In this document: in pieces, positions 5,970 through 6,591 of the stretch
Numbering within the stretch: position 1 is the first letter of the stretch
How the letters are laid out: every line of letters starts with the position of its first letter
Origin: Flavobacteriales bacterium
Lineage (GTDB): Bacteria; Bacteroidota; Bacteroidia; Flavobacteriales_D; Sanyastnellaceae
Direction: 5' to 3'
Length of the DNA: 6,591 bases
Assembly: GCA_030728235.1 (NCBI GenBank)
Contig: JANRAA010000098.1
Coordinates: 1-6,591, forward strand
Program-made: the position numbers and the translations under genes
The notes under the pieces: model-generated
The model's input: the letters and a program-made list of their open reading frames with translations, nothing else
What the model was told of the DNA's origin: nothing
The model's database searches: none

Positions 5970-6591
5970 CACAAGTTCTCTTAGCAAATTCCCTTCGGAG
6001 ATGGAGGCGTTATCAATACCCTTCGCTTTGCGATCTGTGAGGCGCAACAAATCAAATGCTTTCGAAACTTTATCGGGTGGAAAATTCGCACCTGCAGCTT
6101 TCAATTCTGCTACAGCGGGGTAAGGCAGACGAAGCGACGACATGATGCCACGTTCACTTTTATCAGGTAAATCATGATAGGCGAGCAATCGCAGAAAATA
6201 AGACGCCAACACAGCAGTTACCATGTTGATGTTGTGCTCTTTCGGATTGGCTTCGAAGTAATTGACGATGCGATTTGCTTTCAAGACATCTCTTAATGCC
6301 AACGCCTGCTGCAGCTCGAAGATGTTGTAATCTTTACTGATACCGATGTATTTTTCAATGGCATCGTTGGTGATCATGTTTCCTTTGCCGAGTGTTACTT
6401 CAAGCTTTTGTAAGGCATTGGTAAGCTTCGACAAATTACTCCCAAGGTACTCCGCCAGCAGTTGGGTAGATTCAGCCGCGATGTTCATGCCGATGTCTTT
6501 GACGTAGGCGTTGATCCACTCAATCAAAGCAGACCCTTCTATCGTTTCCGACTGAAAAACAACACCCGCTGCTTCTATACCCTTGTATATG
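5952..6591 (-). CDS. holA: DNA polymerase III delta subunit, C-terminal part (N-terminus outside window)
   Basis: The delta subunit belongs to the replicative clamp loader and opens the beta sliding clamp so that it can be placed on primed DNA. About 212 residues are visible, in frame to the right edge without a start; full-length delta proteins are about 330-345 residues. The visible part starts in the end of the ATPase-like N-terminal domain (GVVFQSETIEG, WINAYVKDIG). It continues through the lid-like region (LLAEYLGSNLSKLTNALQKL, YIGISKDYNIFELQQAL) into the C-terminal collar domain (VTAVLASYFLRLLAYHDL and the final LLRELVFNLLH). The ISKDYNIFELQ stretch is typical of Bacteroidota HolA. A TTG at 6527 could be read as a start, but family similarity continues upstream of it, so the gene is cut by the window rather than short. 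hemE begins 20 nt downstream. Confidence 0.9.
   Translation of the reverse strand, partial: IYKGIEAAGVVFQSETIEGSALIEWINAYVKDIGMNIAAESTQLLAEYLGSNLSKLTNALQKLEVTLGKGNMITNDAIEKYIGISKDYNIFELQQALALRDVLKANRIVNYFEANPKEHNINMVTAVLASYFLRLLAYHDLPDKSERGIMSSLRLPYPAVAELKAAGANFPPDKVSKAFDLLRLTDRKAKGIDNASISEGNLLRELVFNLLH

Noticed and set aside
5952..6527. Short 191-residue HolA starting at TTG 6527
   Set aside because: HolA-like sequence continues in frame upstream to the window edge, so the gene is truncated by the window.
1..6591. Novel defence, mobile or biosynthetic system
   Set aside because: All coding space is taken by recognisable housekeeping or envelope genes; there are no direct repeats, integrase or transposase remnants, or CRISPR-like arrays.

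Overview
The window looks like an ordinary chromosomal segment of a member of the Bacteroidota, most likely Flavobacteriales-like. Three things suggest this. No clear Shine-Dalgarno sequence precedes any start. Exact copies of the Bacteroidota-type -7 box (TAnnTTTG, here TACCTTTG) lie just upstream of two minus-strand genes. There are also two secreted proteins with the two-domain plan common in that phylum (N-terminal beta-sandwich-like region, C-terminal OmpA domain). Base composition looks moderately AT-leaning by eye; no composition was computed. I see no mobile element, CRISPR array, tRNA or rRNA.

Layout from left to right. Positions 1-1085 (minus) hold most of an L-2-hydroxyglutarate oxidase gene (lhgO), cut by the left edge at its C-terminus. 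A 76-bp divergent intergenic region with a mirror-symmetric promoter-like arrangement separates it from a 12-TM major facilitator of the UMF1/Atg22 family at 1162-2511 (plus). That gene runs tail to tail into, and overlaps by 14 bp, the first OmpA-family gene (2498-3643, minus). Three short perfect hairpins lie at this junction. Upstream of the first OmpA gene is a strong intrinsic terminator (3668-3709, minus). It belongs to the second, paralogous OmpA-family gene (3728-4903, minus). That gene overlaps the end of hemE (uroporphyrinogen decarboxylase, 4900-5931, minus) by the 4-nt ATGA arrangement. Upstream of hemE, and cut by the right edge, is the C-terminal part of holA (DNA polymerase III delta subunit, 5952-6591, minus).

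How the genes fit together: holA, hemE and the second OmpA gene are closely packed on one strand (20-nt gap, then 4-nt overlap) and probably share transcripts, with an extra promoter candidate for hemE in the holA-hemE gap. The strong terminator ends this unit, so the first OmpA gene depends on readthrough or on a promoter I cannot identify. The two OmpA proteins are diverged tandem paralogs exported to the periplasm or outer membrane, where their C-terminal domains probably bind peptidoglycan. The others are housekeeping genes: haem synthesis, replication clamp loading, metabolite repair and transport. No previously undescribed system is evident. The points of interest are the hemE/OmpA coupling, the unusual OmpA domain of the second paralog, the terminator between the paralogs, and the small-scale structure at the two plus/minus gene junctions.
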